The position numbers and the translations under genes are program-made. The notes under the pieces were generated by a model. It was not told where the DNA came from. It searched no databases and saw nothing but the letters and a program-made list of their open reading frames with translations. A stretch of DNA of 64,000 nt. Source: Streptomyces luteogriseus (lineage in GTDB: Bacteria; Actinomycetota; Actinomycetes; Streptomycetales; Streptomycetaceae). The stretch lies in NCBI RefSeq assembly GCF_014205055.1, contig NZ_JACHMS010000001.1, positions 4,898,001-4,962,000 on the forward strand. Reading direction: 5' to 3'. This document shows positions 24,093 through 32,305 of the stretch, piece after piece (within the stretch, counting starts at the first letter, position 1; the number at the start of each line of letters is the position of its first letter).

Positions 24093-25502
24093 CTACTGGC
24101 TTCCGGCGTCCGCCGGCTGGTGTGCCGGCAGGGCGCGGCCGGCCGTGGCGCCGGGAGCCGCGGGGGGCGGTGCGGTCCTGCCGCGTCCCAGCCGGAGCAG
24201 CAGCAGGCCGAGGGTGCAGGCGAGCGCGGGCCAGTACACGTAGCGGAAGTCCGTCGCGGGCATGATCGGCAGATAGCCGAGGACGTAGGCGGCCGAGCTG
24301 ATGCCCAGCGCCCGCACGGGCATGGCGAACAGGCCCCGGCCGGGGCGGACGGCCAGCACCAGCGCGACCGTGAGCCAGAACCAGCCGCGGAACAGCCACC
24401 GCAGGTCCGTGGCCATGCCCTCGACGTACGTGCCGAGCATGTCCGCCAGCTGGGGGTGCGCCACCTCGATGCCGAGGTCGTTGCGGGTGATGCCCGCCTT
24501 GTACACGTAGTCGGTCTCGAACAGCAGCGTCGCGAAGAGCCGCAGCCGGTACTGGAGATAGTCCGGAACGTGCCCGCTCATCTCGCGCAGCCACAGCGAG
24601 GTGATCTCGCCGGAGTCCCCGCGCAGCCCGTCCGCCGGGCGCTGGTAGCAGGCCCAGTAGGCGTCGGAGAGGGCGCCGACGCGCTCGCACTCGCGCGCCG
24701 AGTCCACCAGTCGGTCCCGCAGTGTCGGCGGCACGTCCGCGGAGCGCAGGTCGTCCACCGTCAGTACGTGGACGAGGTCGTCGAGCATGATCTGCGCGCC
24801 CTGTTTCGTCTGGAGGGGGTTCGCGAACAGGGAGATCGCGGCCGCGGGCACCACCAGGGCCGCGACGAGCGCGGCCGTGCAGGTCAGCCACGTTCGGCGT
24901 CCCGGAGCGCGCCACAGGGCGAGGACGAGCATCACGAACACCGGGATCGCGGCGACGAAGGCGTTCTTGCGCACCAGCATGGCGTAGGCCAGGAACAGCG
25001 CCCCCAGCCCGAGCAGCGCCCACCGCACGGCCGGACGCGGGTCCCTGTCGCGCAGCCGCAGCCCGGTGAAGGCGACCGCGCAGGCGGCGAGCAGCGCGAA
25101 CGCCGCGTGCACGTCCTTCCACACCACCCCCGCGAAGTTCAGCACGAAGGGCGCGAGCCCCACGCCGAGCACGGCGAGTGACCCGCCGCGGCTCCGGGTC
25201 AGCTCCCACACACATCCGGCCAGCACCCCCAGCGCGCCCCAGAGGACGGCGGACTGGAGGACGAGCATCGACGTGATCGACCCGGTCACGGCGATGAGCG
25301 CCCGCCACACCAGGCTCAGCACCGGCGGATGCCAGTCGGTCAGGGGAGCCTTGCCCTGGGCCTGACGGAGCTGGTCGAGACTGTCGGGGCTCAGGAATCC
25401 GGGGGCGAAGACGAGGACCGTGGCCAGGCAGCAGAGCGCGGCGACGGCGGCCAGAACCCAGACCCAGCGCTGCGCACCCGCCGTCAGTGGCTTTTGTCCC
25501 AT
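24093..25502 (-). CDS. GT-C-like polytopic membrane glycosyltransferase candidate
   Basis: 469-residue protein with about ten membrane helices. After the first helix comes the acidic loop GFLSPDSLDQLRQAQG and TDWHPPVLSLVW, the arrangement of GT-C enzymes that take sugars from polyprenyl-phosphate donors on the outer face of the membrane; VVWKDVHAAFALL is a second conserved-looking loop. The C-terminus is Pro/Ala-rich and cytoplasmic. ATG 25502 lies 18 bases after the GtrA stop, so the two form an operon, divergent from a GT2 gene. The transferase call is inferred from topology, motifs and neighbours. Confidence 0.65.
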   Translation of the reverse strand: MGQKPLTAGAQRWVWVLAAVAALCCLATVLVFAPGFLSPDSLDQLRQAQGKAPLTDWHPPVLSLVWRALIAVTGSITSMLVLQSAVLWGALGVLAGCVWELTRSRGGSLAVLGVGLAPFVLNFAGVVWKDVHAAFALLAACAVAFTGLRLRDRDPRPAVRWALLGLGALFLAYAMLVRKNAFVAAIPVFVMLVLALWRAPGRRTWLTCTAALVAALVVPAAAISLFANPLQTKQGAQIMLDDLVHVLTVDDLRSADVPPTLRDRLVDSARECERVGALSDAYWACYQRPADGLRGDSGEITSLWLREMSGHVPDYLQYRLRLFATLLFETDYVYKAGITRNDLGIEVAHPQLADMLGTYVEGMATDLRWLFRGWFWLTVALVLAVRPGRGLFAMPVRALGISSAAYVLGYLPIMPATDFRYVYWPALACTLGLLLLRLGRGRTAPPPAAPGATAGRALPAHQPADAGSQ

Positions 25503-25520
25503 ATGCCGGATGTTAGCGGC

Positions 25521-25991
25521 TCAGGATGCGACGAAGACGTAGCGCCGGTAGGCGTAGAAGCGGAACAGGGTCGCGAGCACCCAGCCGAAGATGCGGGCGG
25601 TGTTGTCGCTGAGCGGTGAGTCCAGCCCGAGCAGGTGCCGTGAGGCGTAGACCGTGCCCGCGGTGATGGCGAGCCCGACGCCGTTCGCGACGAGGAACAG
25701 CAGCAGCTCGCGGGTCACCTTCTCGCGGTGGCGGCCGCGGTAGGTCCAGTAGCGGTTCCCGATCCAGCTGAAGAGCGCGGCCGCGGTCGTCGCGATGACG
25801 GACGCCTGCACGGGAGCGGTCCGCATCACCCCGCCCTCCGCGCCGCCGGGCAGGCCGAAGACGAGCAGGTTGTAGCCGCCGTTGTCGACGACGAAGGCCA
25901 GGGCCCCGACGACGCCGAACTTGGCGGCCTCGCGCCAGATGCCCTTGATGGCGTCACGCGCACGCAGCGTCACAGAGTCGAGGACCGGCAC
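25521..25991 (-). CDS. GtrA family membrane protein
   Basis: 156-residue protein with four predicted helices and the GtrA pattern: FGVVGALAFVVDNGGYNLLVF, SWIGNRYWTYRGRHREK (the NRxWTF-like signature), LLLFLVANGVGLAIT and a final FRFYAYRRYVF. GtrA proteins are thought to flip polyprenyl-phosphate-linked sugars or support their transferases. Start GTG 25991. First gene of a two-gene operon with the GT-C-like protein. Confidence 0.87.
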   Translation of the reverse strand: MPVLDSVTLRARDAIKGIWREAAKFGVVGALAFVVDNGGYNLLVFGLPGGAEGGVMRTAPVQASVIATTAAALFSWIGNRYWTYRGRHREKVTRELLLFLVANGVGLAITAGTVYASRHLLGLDSPLSDNTARIFGWVLATLFRFYAYRRYVFVAS

Positions 25992-26057
25992 ACGGCGAGC
26001 CTAACGACCCGGCGCGCACCATCCGGTCAGGCGCGCTCATATCGCACTATGTCCGAC

Positions 26058-26087
26058 TGTATGAGGTGCTGATGTATGAGGTGCTGA
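26058..26087 (+). repeat. 15-bp perfect tandem duplication
   Basis: TGTATGAGGTGCTGA occurs twice head to tail (26058-26072 and 26073-26087) in the divergent promoter region of the GT2 and GtrA genes. It probably arose by replication slippage and changes promoter or leader spacing. Confidence 0.8.
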
Positions 26088-26121
26088 CGGTTATGCGGAA
26101 CCGGTCGAGTGAGGAGTGGTC

Positions 26122-27114
26122 GTGGAACCGACGATCGCGTGTGTCGTGCCCTGCCACAACGAGGAGGCGGCCGTCGGCAAGGTGGTCCGCGACCTGCGCG
26201 CCGCCCTGCCCGAGGCCGTCGTCTACGTGTACGACAACGCCTCCACCGACCGCACCGTGGAGGTCGCCCGGGCCGCGGGCGCGATGGTCCGGCAGGAGAC
26301 CCGCAAGGGCAAGGGCAACGTCATCCGCCGCGCCTTCGCCGACGTCGACGCCGACGCGCTGCTCATCATCGACGGCGACGACACCTACGACGCCTCCCGC
26401 GCCCGCGACCTGGTGGACCTGCTGTTCGAGGGACCGTACGACCAGGTCGTGGGAGCCCGCCGGGTGACCGACGACGGGGCCTACCGGGCCGGGCACGCGG
26501 TCGGCAACAAGGTGCTCACCGGGGCGGTCAGGTCCCTGTTCGGCAACGACGTGACCGACATGCTCAGCGGCTACCGGGTCTTCTCGCGGCGCTTCGTGAA
26601 GTCGTTTCCGGCGCTGGCCCGCGAGTTCGAGACCGAGACCGAGATGACGATCCACGCGCTGCACCTGCGGCTGCCCACCGCGGAGATCCTCACGGACTAC
26701 CGGGTCCGGGCCGCCGGCGGCGAGAGCAAGCTGCGCACCTACCGGGACGGCTGGCGCATCCTGCGGGTCATCCTCGACCTGGCGCGGCGCGAGCGCCCCT
26801 CGCTGGTCCACACCGTGCTCGCCGGCGTGCTCGCCCTGGTCTCGGTCATCCTCGGCATCCCCGTCATCGCCGACTTCGTCGAGACGGGCACCGTCCCCCG
26901 GGTCCCCACGGCGATCCTCGCCGCCGCGATCATGACCATCGCGGCGCTCGTGCTGCTCGTGGGCTACATCCTCGAGTCGCTCATGCACATGCGCCAGGAG
27001 CAGACCCGGCTGGTGCACCTCTCCTACCCGGCCCCGGTGCGCACGCCGCGCTACGCCGTCCGCGGCGCCGGCACGGGCCCGGTCCCGATCCGCAAGGCCG
27101 TCGACGGGCCCTGA
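26122..27114 (+). CDS. GT2-family glycosyltransferase (polyprenyl-phosphate sugar synthase type)
   Basis: 330 residues. The N-terminal GT-A domain has IACVVPCHNEEAAVGKVV, VYVYDNASTDRT, the metal-binding D-x-D region IIDGDDTYD and the acceptor loop DMLSGYRVFSRRFVK with ETETEMTIHAL. Two C-terminal helices follow (about 225-250 and 262-288). This is the dolichol/undecaprenyl-phosphate hexose synthase layout. GTG 26122 has GAGGAG five bases upstream; GTG 26116 is an in-frame alternative. Divergent from gtrA and the GT-C-like gene, so the three likely form one surface-glycosylation pathway. Confidence 0.87.
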   Translation: MEPTIACVVPCHNEEAAVGKVVRDLRAALPEAVVYVYDNASTDRTVEVARAAGAMVRQETRKGKGNVIRRAFADVDADALLIIDGDDTYDASRARDLVDLLFEGPYDQVVGARRVTDDGAYRAGHAVGNKVLTGAVRSLFGNDVTDMLSGYRVFSRRFVKSFPALAREFETETEMTIHALHLRLPTAEILTDYRVRAAGGESKLRTYRDGWRILRVILDLARRERPSLVHTVLAGVLALVSVILGIPVIADFVETGTVPRVPTAILAAAIMTIAALVLLVGYILESLMHMRQEQTRLVHLSYPAPVRTPRYAVRGAGTGPVPIRKAVDGP

Positions 27115-27193
27115 GGGCACTGACGGGCACGGCGTGCGCAGTACGATGATCGGAACCCCGTTTCGGTGCGGGGTCCCGTGACTGAGGAGATGC

Positions 27194-27754
27194 GTGCCGG
27201 TGCCTGCCCGACTTCCTTCGTGGGCCTGGGTGACCGGGCTGACCGTGGGAGCGATAGCCGCGGTGACGGTCCTGGGCGTGCAGGCGGACCGGGGCTCGCA
27301 CCCCACCGCCACCTCGGCCAAGCCGAGCAGCACGGCCTCGGCGCAGCCCACCCCCACGGCGTCGGCCCCGGCGAGGGTGCCCGACGGCTCCGGCACCGGC
27401 CGGCGCGTCGTCTACTCCCTCGGCGAGAAGCGGGTCTGGCTGGTGGACGCGAGCGAGGCGACCCGCCGCACGTTCACCGTCTGGCCGGGCTCGGTCAGCC
27501 CCGACCCGGGCAGCTACACGGTGTCGTCGCGCAACGCGGCCACGACCGGCTCGGACGGCGTGCAGATCGAGCACATCATGTACTTCGCCGCGAAGTCAGG
27601 CATCTCGGTCGCCTTCTCCAACGCCGTCGACGGCGCCTCGCCGCCGCCCGCCGCCTCCGGCACCAAGACGGGCGGAGTCAGGATGCGGAAGGCGGACGGC
27701 ACGGCACTGTGGGCGTTCGGCACGGTCGGCACGACCGTGACCGTGGTCAAGTAG
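27194..27754 (+). CDS. Membrane-anchored extracytoplasmic protein, unknown
   Basis: 186 residues: short basic start, one helix (about 10-30, WVTGLTVGAIAAVTVLGVQ), a Thr/Ser/Ala/Pro-rich spacer (about 35-65) and an outer domain with RRVVYSLGEKRVWLVDA, RRTFTVWPGSVSPDPGSYTVSS and HIMYFAAKSGISVAFSN. This order of strands recalls the start of an L,D-transpeptidase (YkuD) domain, but the SxGCxR active-site Cys is absent, so any such domain is inactive. GTG 27194 follows GAGGAG by four bases; GTG 27200 is possible. Its 3' end overlaps the convergent DUF2165 gene by 8 bp. Confidence 0.7.
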   Translation: MPVPARLPSWAWVTGLTVGAIAAVTVLGVQADRGSHPTATSAKPSSTASAQPTPTASAPARVPDGSGTGRRVVYSLGEKRVWLVDASEATRRTFTVWPGSVSPDPGSYTVSSRNAATTGSDGVQIEHIMYFAAKSGISVAFSNAVDGASPPPAASGTKTGGVRMRKADGTALWAFGTVGTTVTVVK

Positions 27755-28256
27755 CGGGCGTCTCCCTCGGGGCCGAGAGCTGGTTGACGATCAGCACGAC
27801 TCCGCTGAACAGGAAGATGCGGGTCGCGGCGTCCAGCCCGTTCCAGTTCTTCGACTGCCACATCGAGAACCACTCACCGCCGATCGCGATGAACCCGGCC
27901 CCGAACAGCAGCATCACCATCAGCAGCCCGTACGTGGACATCCGCCGGGCGCGCAGATCATCGCGTCTGGCCCACAGCCAGCTCCCGTATATGAGGACCA
28001 GCGCGGCGATCGTCTCCCAGGCGATGATCCCGACGTAGGCGGCGTCCTGGAGCCCCTGGCTCGTGACGGCCCGCCACATCAGGTCCTCGTCCTTGAACGT
28101 GGTGTCCATGGCCAGCACGTGGCGGACGAACTGCTGGTTGGTCCCGAAGTCGGTGATGTTCCCGAACGCGACGAGCGCCATGTAGAGGGCGATGGTCGCG
28201 GTGAGCAGGGTGGCGGCGAGCGACAGGGCGCCGCGTTGGGGGGTGGAGGTGATCAT
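27747..28256 (-). CDS. DUF2165 family small integral membrane protein
   Basis: 169 residues with four helices. The family pattern is visible: LYMALVAFGNITDFGTNQQFVRHVLAMDTTF after helix 1, then WETIAALVLIYGSWLWAR, LMVMLLFGAGFIAIGGEWFSMWQSKNWNG and a final helix. Function of DUF2165 is unknown. ATG 28256 is preferred because GGGGAGA lies nine bases upstream; ATG 28265 and TTG 28274 are in frame but too close to it. Monocistronic. Confidence 0.82.
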   Translation of the reverse strand: MITSTPQRGALSLAATLLTATIALYMALVAFGNITDFGTNQQFVRHVLAMDTTFKDEDLMWRAVTSQGLQDAAYVGIIAWETIAALVLIYGSWLWARRDDLRARRMSTYGLLMVMLLFGAGFIAIGGEWFSMWQSKNWNGLDAATRIFLFSGVVLIVNQLSAPRETPAT

Positions 28257-28301
28257 GTCGGTCATTCTCCCCAAGCGCGGCCGTCCGGTGTACCCCGCCG
28301 G

Positions 28302-28490
28302 TCAGCGCCCTGCCGTGAACTCCAGGAAATCGGCCCAGACTTCAGCGGGGAACGCCAGGCGGGCGTCCTTGGTCTTGGAGTCGCGGATGTGGATGGTGAG
28401 TTGAGGGGAGGGGGATATGGCGGCTTCGACGCAAGCAGGACCGTCGTTGCTGCTGTAGCTGCTCTTGAACCATTCGAGCTCAGTGGTCAC
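28302..28490 (-). CDS. DUF397 domain protein
   Basis: 62 residues with the full DUF397 pattern: WFKSSYSSNDGPACVEAA near the start and IRDSKTKDARLAFPAEVWADFLEF at the end. DUF397 proteins are encoded next to XRE-DUF5753 regulators and are thought to antagonise or bind them. Its start overlaps the stop of that regulator gene here (28487-28490), so they are coupled. Confidence 0.9.
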   Translation of the reverse strand: MTTELEWFKSSYSSNDGPACVEAAISPSPQLTIHIRDSKTKDARLAFPAEVWADFLEFTAGR

Positions 28491-29299
28491 GTCTCTTCTC
28501 CCAGAACTTTCTCAATGAAGGCGAGGGACTCCCGCGGTGAGAGGGCCTGCGCCCGGATCATTCCATAGCGCATATCCAGAACCTGGGCGTCGCGAGGGTC
28601 GCTGATCACGCGGTTGTGCAGGTGGGCCTCGAAGTGCCCCAGCGTCTTGCCTTCCTGGAGTTTCAGGACCCCGAACGGCCCCGCCATGCCCGCGTGATCC
28701 TCCCGATCCGTTGGCATGACCTGGATCGACACATGACGCAACTTGCCGACCTCCAACAGGTGTTCGAGCTGTTGGCGCAGCACCATTCTGCCCCCGATCG
28801 GCCTCCGCAGCGTCGTCTCTTCCTGGACAAAGGTGATGAGCGCCCGCGGCGCGCGATCGAACACGGCCTTCCGTGCCATGCGTGCGGCGACGTGCCGCTC
28901 GATCTCGTCCTCTGTGAAAGCCGGACGCCTCATGGCGTACAGGGCCTGGGCGTACTCCGGCGTCTGGAGCAGTCCGTTGATCTGGTGGTTGTCGTAGGCT
29001 CCGAGCTCGACGGCCTCCTCCTCCAGCCTTGCCAGGTCCCTCACCTTCTTCGGGTACCGAGCCTTCTGGACGTCCTCCTTCATCGCCGACAGTTTGCCGC
29101 CGGCACCGAGCACCTCATCGGCCTTGTCCAGGAAGTCGGACTTGGGAACGCGCCGCGCCCGCTCCACGGACGACACCATCTCCTCCCCGTACCCGATGGC
29201 CGCCCCCAACTCCGCCTGCTTCAGACCCGCGGCCTCGCGCCACATCTTGATCTGCCGTCCGACCGTCCTGAGCACAGCCGCCGCTTCCTCGTCCTCCAC
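28487..29299 (-). CDS. XRE-family regulator with DUF5753 ligand-binding domain
   Basis: 270 residues. N-terminal helix-turn-helix (LRTVGRQIKMWREAAGLKQAELGAAIGYGEEMVSSVERARR) and a C-terminal DUF5753 domain with INGLLQTPEYAQALY, VQEETTLRRPIGG, QVMPTDREDHAGMAGPFGVLKL and a terminal ESLAFIEKVL. Start GTG 29299 with a purine-rich GGAGGGGAAGG before it. Together with the DUF397 gene and the divergent ATPase gene at 29413 it forms the WhiJ/AbaA-like regulator set repeated many times in Streptomyces genomes. Confidence 0.9.
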   Translation of the reverse strand: MEDEEAAAVLRTVGRQIKMWREAAGLKQAELGAAIGYGEEMVSSVERARRVPKSDFLDKADEVLGAGGKLSAMKEDVQKARYPKKVRDLARLEEEAVELGAYDNHQINGLLQTPEYAQALYAMRRPAFTEDEIERHVAARMARKAVFDRAPRALITFVQEETTLRRPIGGRMVLRQQLEHLLEVGKLRHVSIQVMPTDREDHAGMAGPFGVLKLQEGKTLGHFEAHLHNRVISDPRDAQVLDMRYGMIRAQALSPRESLAFIEKVLGEET

Positions 29300-29412
29300 G
29301 CCTTCCCCTCCTGACGTACGAGCCGTACGACCCCGCCACGCGTCCGGACAGTCACGCTCCGTACCGAGGTCGTTGCTGTTCAGAGTAGGGACGGACGACC
29401 ACGCTGGGTGAC

Positions 29413-29862
29413 ATGAGTCGGAAATCCCTCGCTGAAATCAGCACCCCCGTACGCCACTTCACGATCCAGCTGTCCGCCACTCGAAGAGGTGCTCGACTGG
29501 CCCGCCTGCTCGCCGAACGCCAGCTCGACGAATGGGGCGAGACGTACGACGCCGCCGCACAGGTGGTGGCCGAGCTCGCCTCGAACGCGGTGCTGCACGG
29601 ACGCGTCCAGGGCAGGGACTTCCGGCTGACGCTGAAGCTGCACGCCGACCGCACGCTCCGTATCGAGGTCACCGACGCCCGGGGCGACCGGATCCCACAG
29701 CTCCCGGGGCCGGTCGTGGACGACACGGAGAGCGGGAGAGGGCTGCGGATCGTCTCGGCGTACGCGCATCGGTGGGGTGTGGTGGAGGCGCCGGCTCACG
29801 GCAAGACCGTCTGGGCCGAAGTGAGCCTGGAGCAGGAGGACTTGCCGGGGCCCGCCGTCTAG
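29413..29862 (+). CDS. Anti-sigma-regulatory-type ATP-binding protein (HATPase)
   Basis: 149-residue GHKL ATPase domain alone: AAQVVAELASNAVLHGRVQG (N-box), RIEVTDARGD (G1) and DTESGRGLRIVSAYAHRWGV (G2), ending KTVWAEVSL. Similar single-domain proteins bind sigma or anti-anti-sigma factors, as RsbW/SpoIIAB do, and accompany XRE/DUF397 pairs in Streptomyces. Divergent from the XRE gene with 113 bp between. Confidence 0.85.
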   Translation: MSRKSLAEISTPVRHFTIQLSATRRGARLARLLAERQLDEWGETYDAAAQVVAELASNAVLHGRVQGRDFRLTLKLHADRTLRIEVTDARGDRIPQLPGPVVDDTESGRGLRIVSAYAHRWGVVEAPAHGKTVWAEVSLEQEDLPGPAV

Positions 29863-29871
29863 GCTGATCCG

Positions 29872-30483
29872 ATGGACGTGGGGGCGGTGCTGATTGCCGT
29901 GGCCGGTGTGGCGGGGACGCTCGGGGGTGCCCTGCTCACTCAGCGCGGCGCCGAGAAGGCCAAGCGGCGCGAGCTGGAGACGGCGCAGGCGCTTCAGGAG
30001 GCGCGGGAGAGCCGTGAGTTGCGGCGGAGCTGCTACTCGGGCCTGCATCGCGATGCACGGCAGTTCTGTACGGCGCTCAGCAGGCATCTGTACGTCATGC
30101 GCGACCGTACGCCCGGTGACGAGGACATCCAGGCGCTGGAGTCCGCGAAGGACACGTACCGCGACCGCTGGTCCGAGGCGCTGATGATCGCGCCGGACGG
30201 TGTGGTCGCCCCGGCCCGGGAGGTGAACGGCGCCCTGAACCGGGTGTACGGACAGGTCAAGCGGCTGGAGCAGGGAAACCCTCGGCCCGGCGAGACCCTG
30301 CGGTCGGCCGCCGAGGCGCAGCACGGCGTCTGGCCGCTGATCGCCGCCATGCGGGAGGCGATGCGCCGGGACCTGGGTGTGACGGAGGGCTCCGGAGCAG
30401 ATCACGCGGTGGAGATGCCCTCCTACTACGGTGACTCCACCGCCCTGCTCCGCGACTTCGGGGAGCAGGACCGCACCCCGTGA
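29872..30483 (+). CDS. Hypothetical membrane-anchored protein
   Basis: 203 residues. An N-terminal hydrophobic helix (about 5-24, AVLIAVAGVAGTLGGALLTQ) is followed by a highly charged alpha-helical region (AEKAKRRELETAQALQEARESRELRRS) likely to be coiled coil, then further helices. No family recognised. It starts 10 bases after the ATPase gene, so it is in that transcript, and its stop overlaps the next gene start (GTGA). Proteins of this layout are common in Streptomyces next to regulator genes. Confidence 0.65.
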   Translation: MDVGAVLIAVAGVAGTLGGALLTQRGAEKAKRRELETAQALQEARESRELRRSCYSGLHRDARQFCTALSRHLYVMRDRTPGDEDIQALESAKDTYRDRWSEALMIAPDGVVAPAREVNGALNRVYGQVKRLEQGNPRPGETLRSAAEAQHGVWPLIAAMREAMRRDLGVTEGSGADHAVEMPSYYGDSTALLRDFGEQDRTP

Positions 30484-31430
30484 CGGAGATCGGCATGAGT
30501 GAGCAGCGCAAGGTGTCCGAGGAGGCCGGGGAGGTCCGTCGGTTCTGGGGTCGGCTCGGTCTTCCCGGGTTGATCGACGTGCACACCCACTTCATGCCCG
30601 AGCGAGTCCTGCACAAGGTGTGGGCCTACTTCGACACCAACGGGCCGCTGGTCGGCGGGCTGGAGTGGCCGATCACGTACCGGAAGGCCGAGGAAGAGCG
30701 GGCGGCACTGCTGCGGGAGTTCGGCGTGCGGGCCTTCACTTCGATGCTCTACCCGCACAAGCCCGGCATGGCCGGGTGGCTGAACGGCTGGGCCGCCGAC
30801 TTCGCCCGCCGCACTCCAGACTGCCTGCACACCGCCACCCTCTACCCCGAGCCGGACGTGGAGACGTACGTCCGCGAGGCCGTGGCGGCGGGGGCGCGTG
30901 TGTTCAAGGCGCATGTGCAGGTGGGCGCCTACGACCCGGCCGACGAGCGGCTCGACCCGGCGTGGGGAGTGCTGGCCGAGGCCGGGACACCCGTGGTGAT
31001 GCACTGCGGCTCCGGGCCCGCGCCCGGCAAGCACACCGGCCCCGAGCCCGTCGCGCGGGTGCTGGCGCGGCACCCGAGGCTGCGGCTGATCGTCGCGCAC
31101 ATGGGCATGCCCGAGTACGAGGAGTTCCTCGGCCTCGCCGAGCGGTACAACGAGGTGCGGCTGGACACGACGATGGCGTTCACGGACTTCACCGAGGGCT
31201 TCATGCCGTACCCGCGTGCGGCCCTGCCCCGGTTCGCGGCGCTCGGCGACCGCATCCTGTTCGGCTCCGACTTCCCCAACATCCCCTACCCGTACCTGCA
31301 CCAGCTCCAGGCCCTGGAACGGCTGGGGCTCGGCGAGGAGTGGCTGCGGGCCGTGTGCCACGACAACGCGGCCGCGCTGTTCACCGCAGCAGATCCACAT
31401 ACGTGTCCGTCCCCGGCACCGTCGGGATGA
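30480..31430 (+). CDS. Amidohydrolase-2 family protein (TatD/ACMSD-like barrel)
   Basis: 316-residue metal-dependent hydrolase. Metal ligands in order: LIDVHTHFMPERVLHKVW (H-x-H), FKAHVQVG, VVMHCGSGPAPGKHTG, LIVAHMGMPEY and ILFGSDFPNIPY (catalytic Asp). The start is GTG 30480, overlapping the previous stop, or ATG 30495. It converges on a catabolic gene controlled by the CTGAC-N5-GTCAG operator and overlaps it by 50 bp. Substrate unknown. Confidence 0.85.
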   Translation: MTEIGMSEQRKVSEEAGEVRRFWGRLGLPGLIDVHTHFMPERVLHKVWAYFDTNGPLVGGLEWPITYRKAEEERAALLREFGVRAFTSMLYPHKPGMAGWLNGWAADFARRTPDCLHTATLYPEPDVETYVREAVAAGARVFKAHVQVGAYDPADERLDPAWGVLAEAGTPVVMHCGSGPAPGKHTGPEPVARVLARHPRLRLIVAHMGMPEYEEFLGLAERYNEVRLDTTMAFTDFTEGFMPYPRAALPRFAALGDRILFGSDFPNIPYPYLHQLQALERLGLGEEWLRAVCHDNAAALFTAADPHTCPSPAPSG

Positions 31431-32220
31431 ACGGGGCCACCAGCTCCACCCTGCCCAGGCCCGACTCCGTCACCGCCGCGTCGAGGTCCGTGAAGTGGGG
31501 GTTCCAGCACTCCCTCGGGTCCGATTGGAGGAACCACAGGAGCGTCAGGCGGGTGTCGATGCCCTCGACCTGTTTCACGTAGGTCATGCGGTCGCCCGGG
31601 AGGGGCGTCGGGCTGAAGACCGTCACCAGCGCGGCCGGGGAGCCGGCCAGTCGTTTGGGGAGGTGGCGGGTGCGCAGCCACTCCAGGAGCGGGGCGCGCT
31701 GCCCGGGGGTGTCCGCCTCGACGACCTGGAGGACCAGGCCCGCGTAGGGGTGGTCGAGGGCGTGGACGTCCCGGGGGCCGGCCGCGCCGTCGCGGTACAC
31801 CGTCGCCTCGTGGTTCTGGAACGCCGTGAGGACGTGCGTGCGGTCGTGGTAGACGCGGGCGTCCCGGTTGAGGCGCTTGTTGATGGCGACCGTCCAGCGC
31901 ATGTGGTCGTCGTAGCGGCCGGCGGTGATCCAGTACGTGGAGAGGTAGCAGCCCGCGGTGACCGGCTGGGCGATCGCCGACTTCTCGGGGTAGCGCAGGA
32001 GTTGGAGGTCCCGGGTCGCCACCCAGCGGCGGCCCGCGTACATCCAGGGCATGGCCATCGCACCTGCGTAGTAGTGGTCGTCCTCGTACCAGCGGTTGTA
32101 GGCGTACTCGTGGCCGGGATGCGGCTCGACCATGGTGATGAGGGCGTGCCCGGGGTGGGTGCCGTAGGGGCCGACGGCTGCCAGTTCGGCGTACAGCTCG
32201 CTGCGGGTGTCCTCGCTCAT
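31381..32220 (-). CDS. Two-domain ferredoxin-like (EthD/Dabb-type) protein
   Basis: 279 residues, apparently two alpha/beta-barrel halves. The first starts HPGHALITMVEPHPGHEYAY with YNRWYEDDHYYAGAM, a pattern of EthD/dimeric alpha-beta-barrel proteins in degradation clusters; the second has ALDHPYAGLVLQVVEAD and LLEWLRTRHLPKRLAG. Such proteins often assist monooxygenases or act as small lyases. ATG 32220 is chosen because GAAGGGGAAGG precedes it; ATG 32250 is in frame but only two bases from the operator, leaving no ribosome site. Divergent from an SDR gene. Family call is moderate. Confidence 0.65.
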   Translation of the reverse strand: MSEDTRSELYAELAAVGPYGTHPGHALITMVEPHPGHEYAYNRWYEDDHYYAGAMAMPWMYAGRRWVATRDLQLLRYPEKSAIAQPVTAGCYLSTYWITAGRYDDHMRWTVAINKRLNRDARVYHDRTHVLTAFQNHEATVYRDGAAGPRDVHALDHPYAGLVLQVVEADTPGQRAPLLEWLRTRHLPKRLAGSPAALVTVFSPTPLPGDRMTYVKQVEGIDTRLTLLWFLQSDPRECWNPHFTDLDAAVTESGLGRVELVAPFIPTVPGTDTYVDLLR

Positions 32221-32252
32221 GGCCTTCCCCTTCGTCGGTGGCTCGCTCATAC

Positions 32253-32269
32253 TCTGACGCTCCGTCAGA
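32253..32269. promoter_or_regulatory. Operator palindrome TCTGACGCTCCGTCAGA
   Basis: Perfect seven-base arms around CTC, in the 85-bp divergent promoter region of the EthD-like gene and the SDR gene. Best copy of the operator found at 2288, 2315, 9392 and 12436, showing that this separate block belongs to the same regulon. Confidence 0.78.
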
Positions 32270-32305
32270 TAGAACGCCAGGGTCCGGGTCCGGGGAGGTC
32301 TCGCC

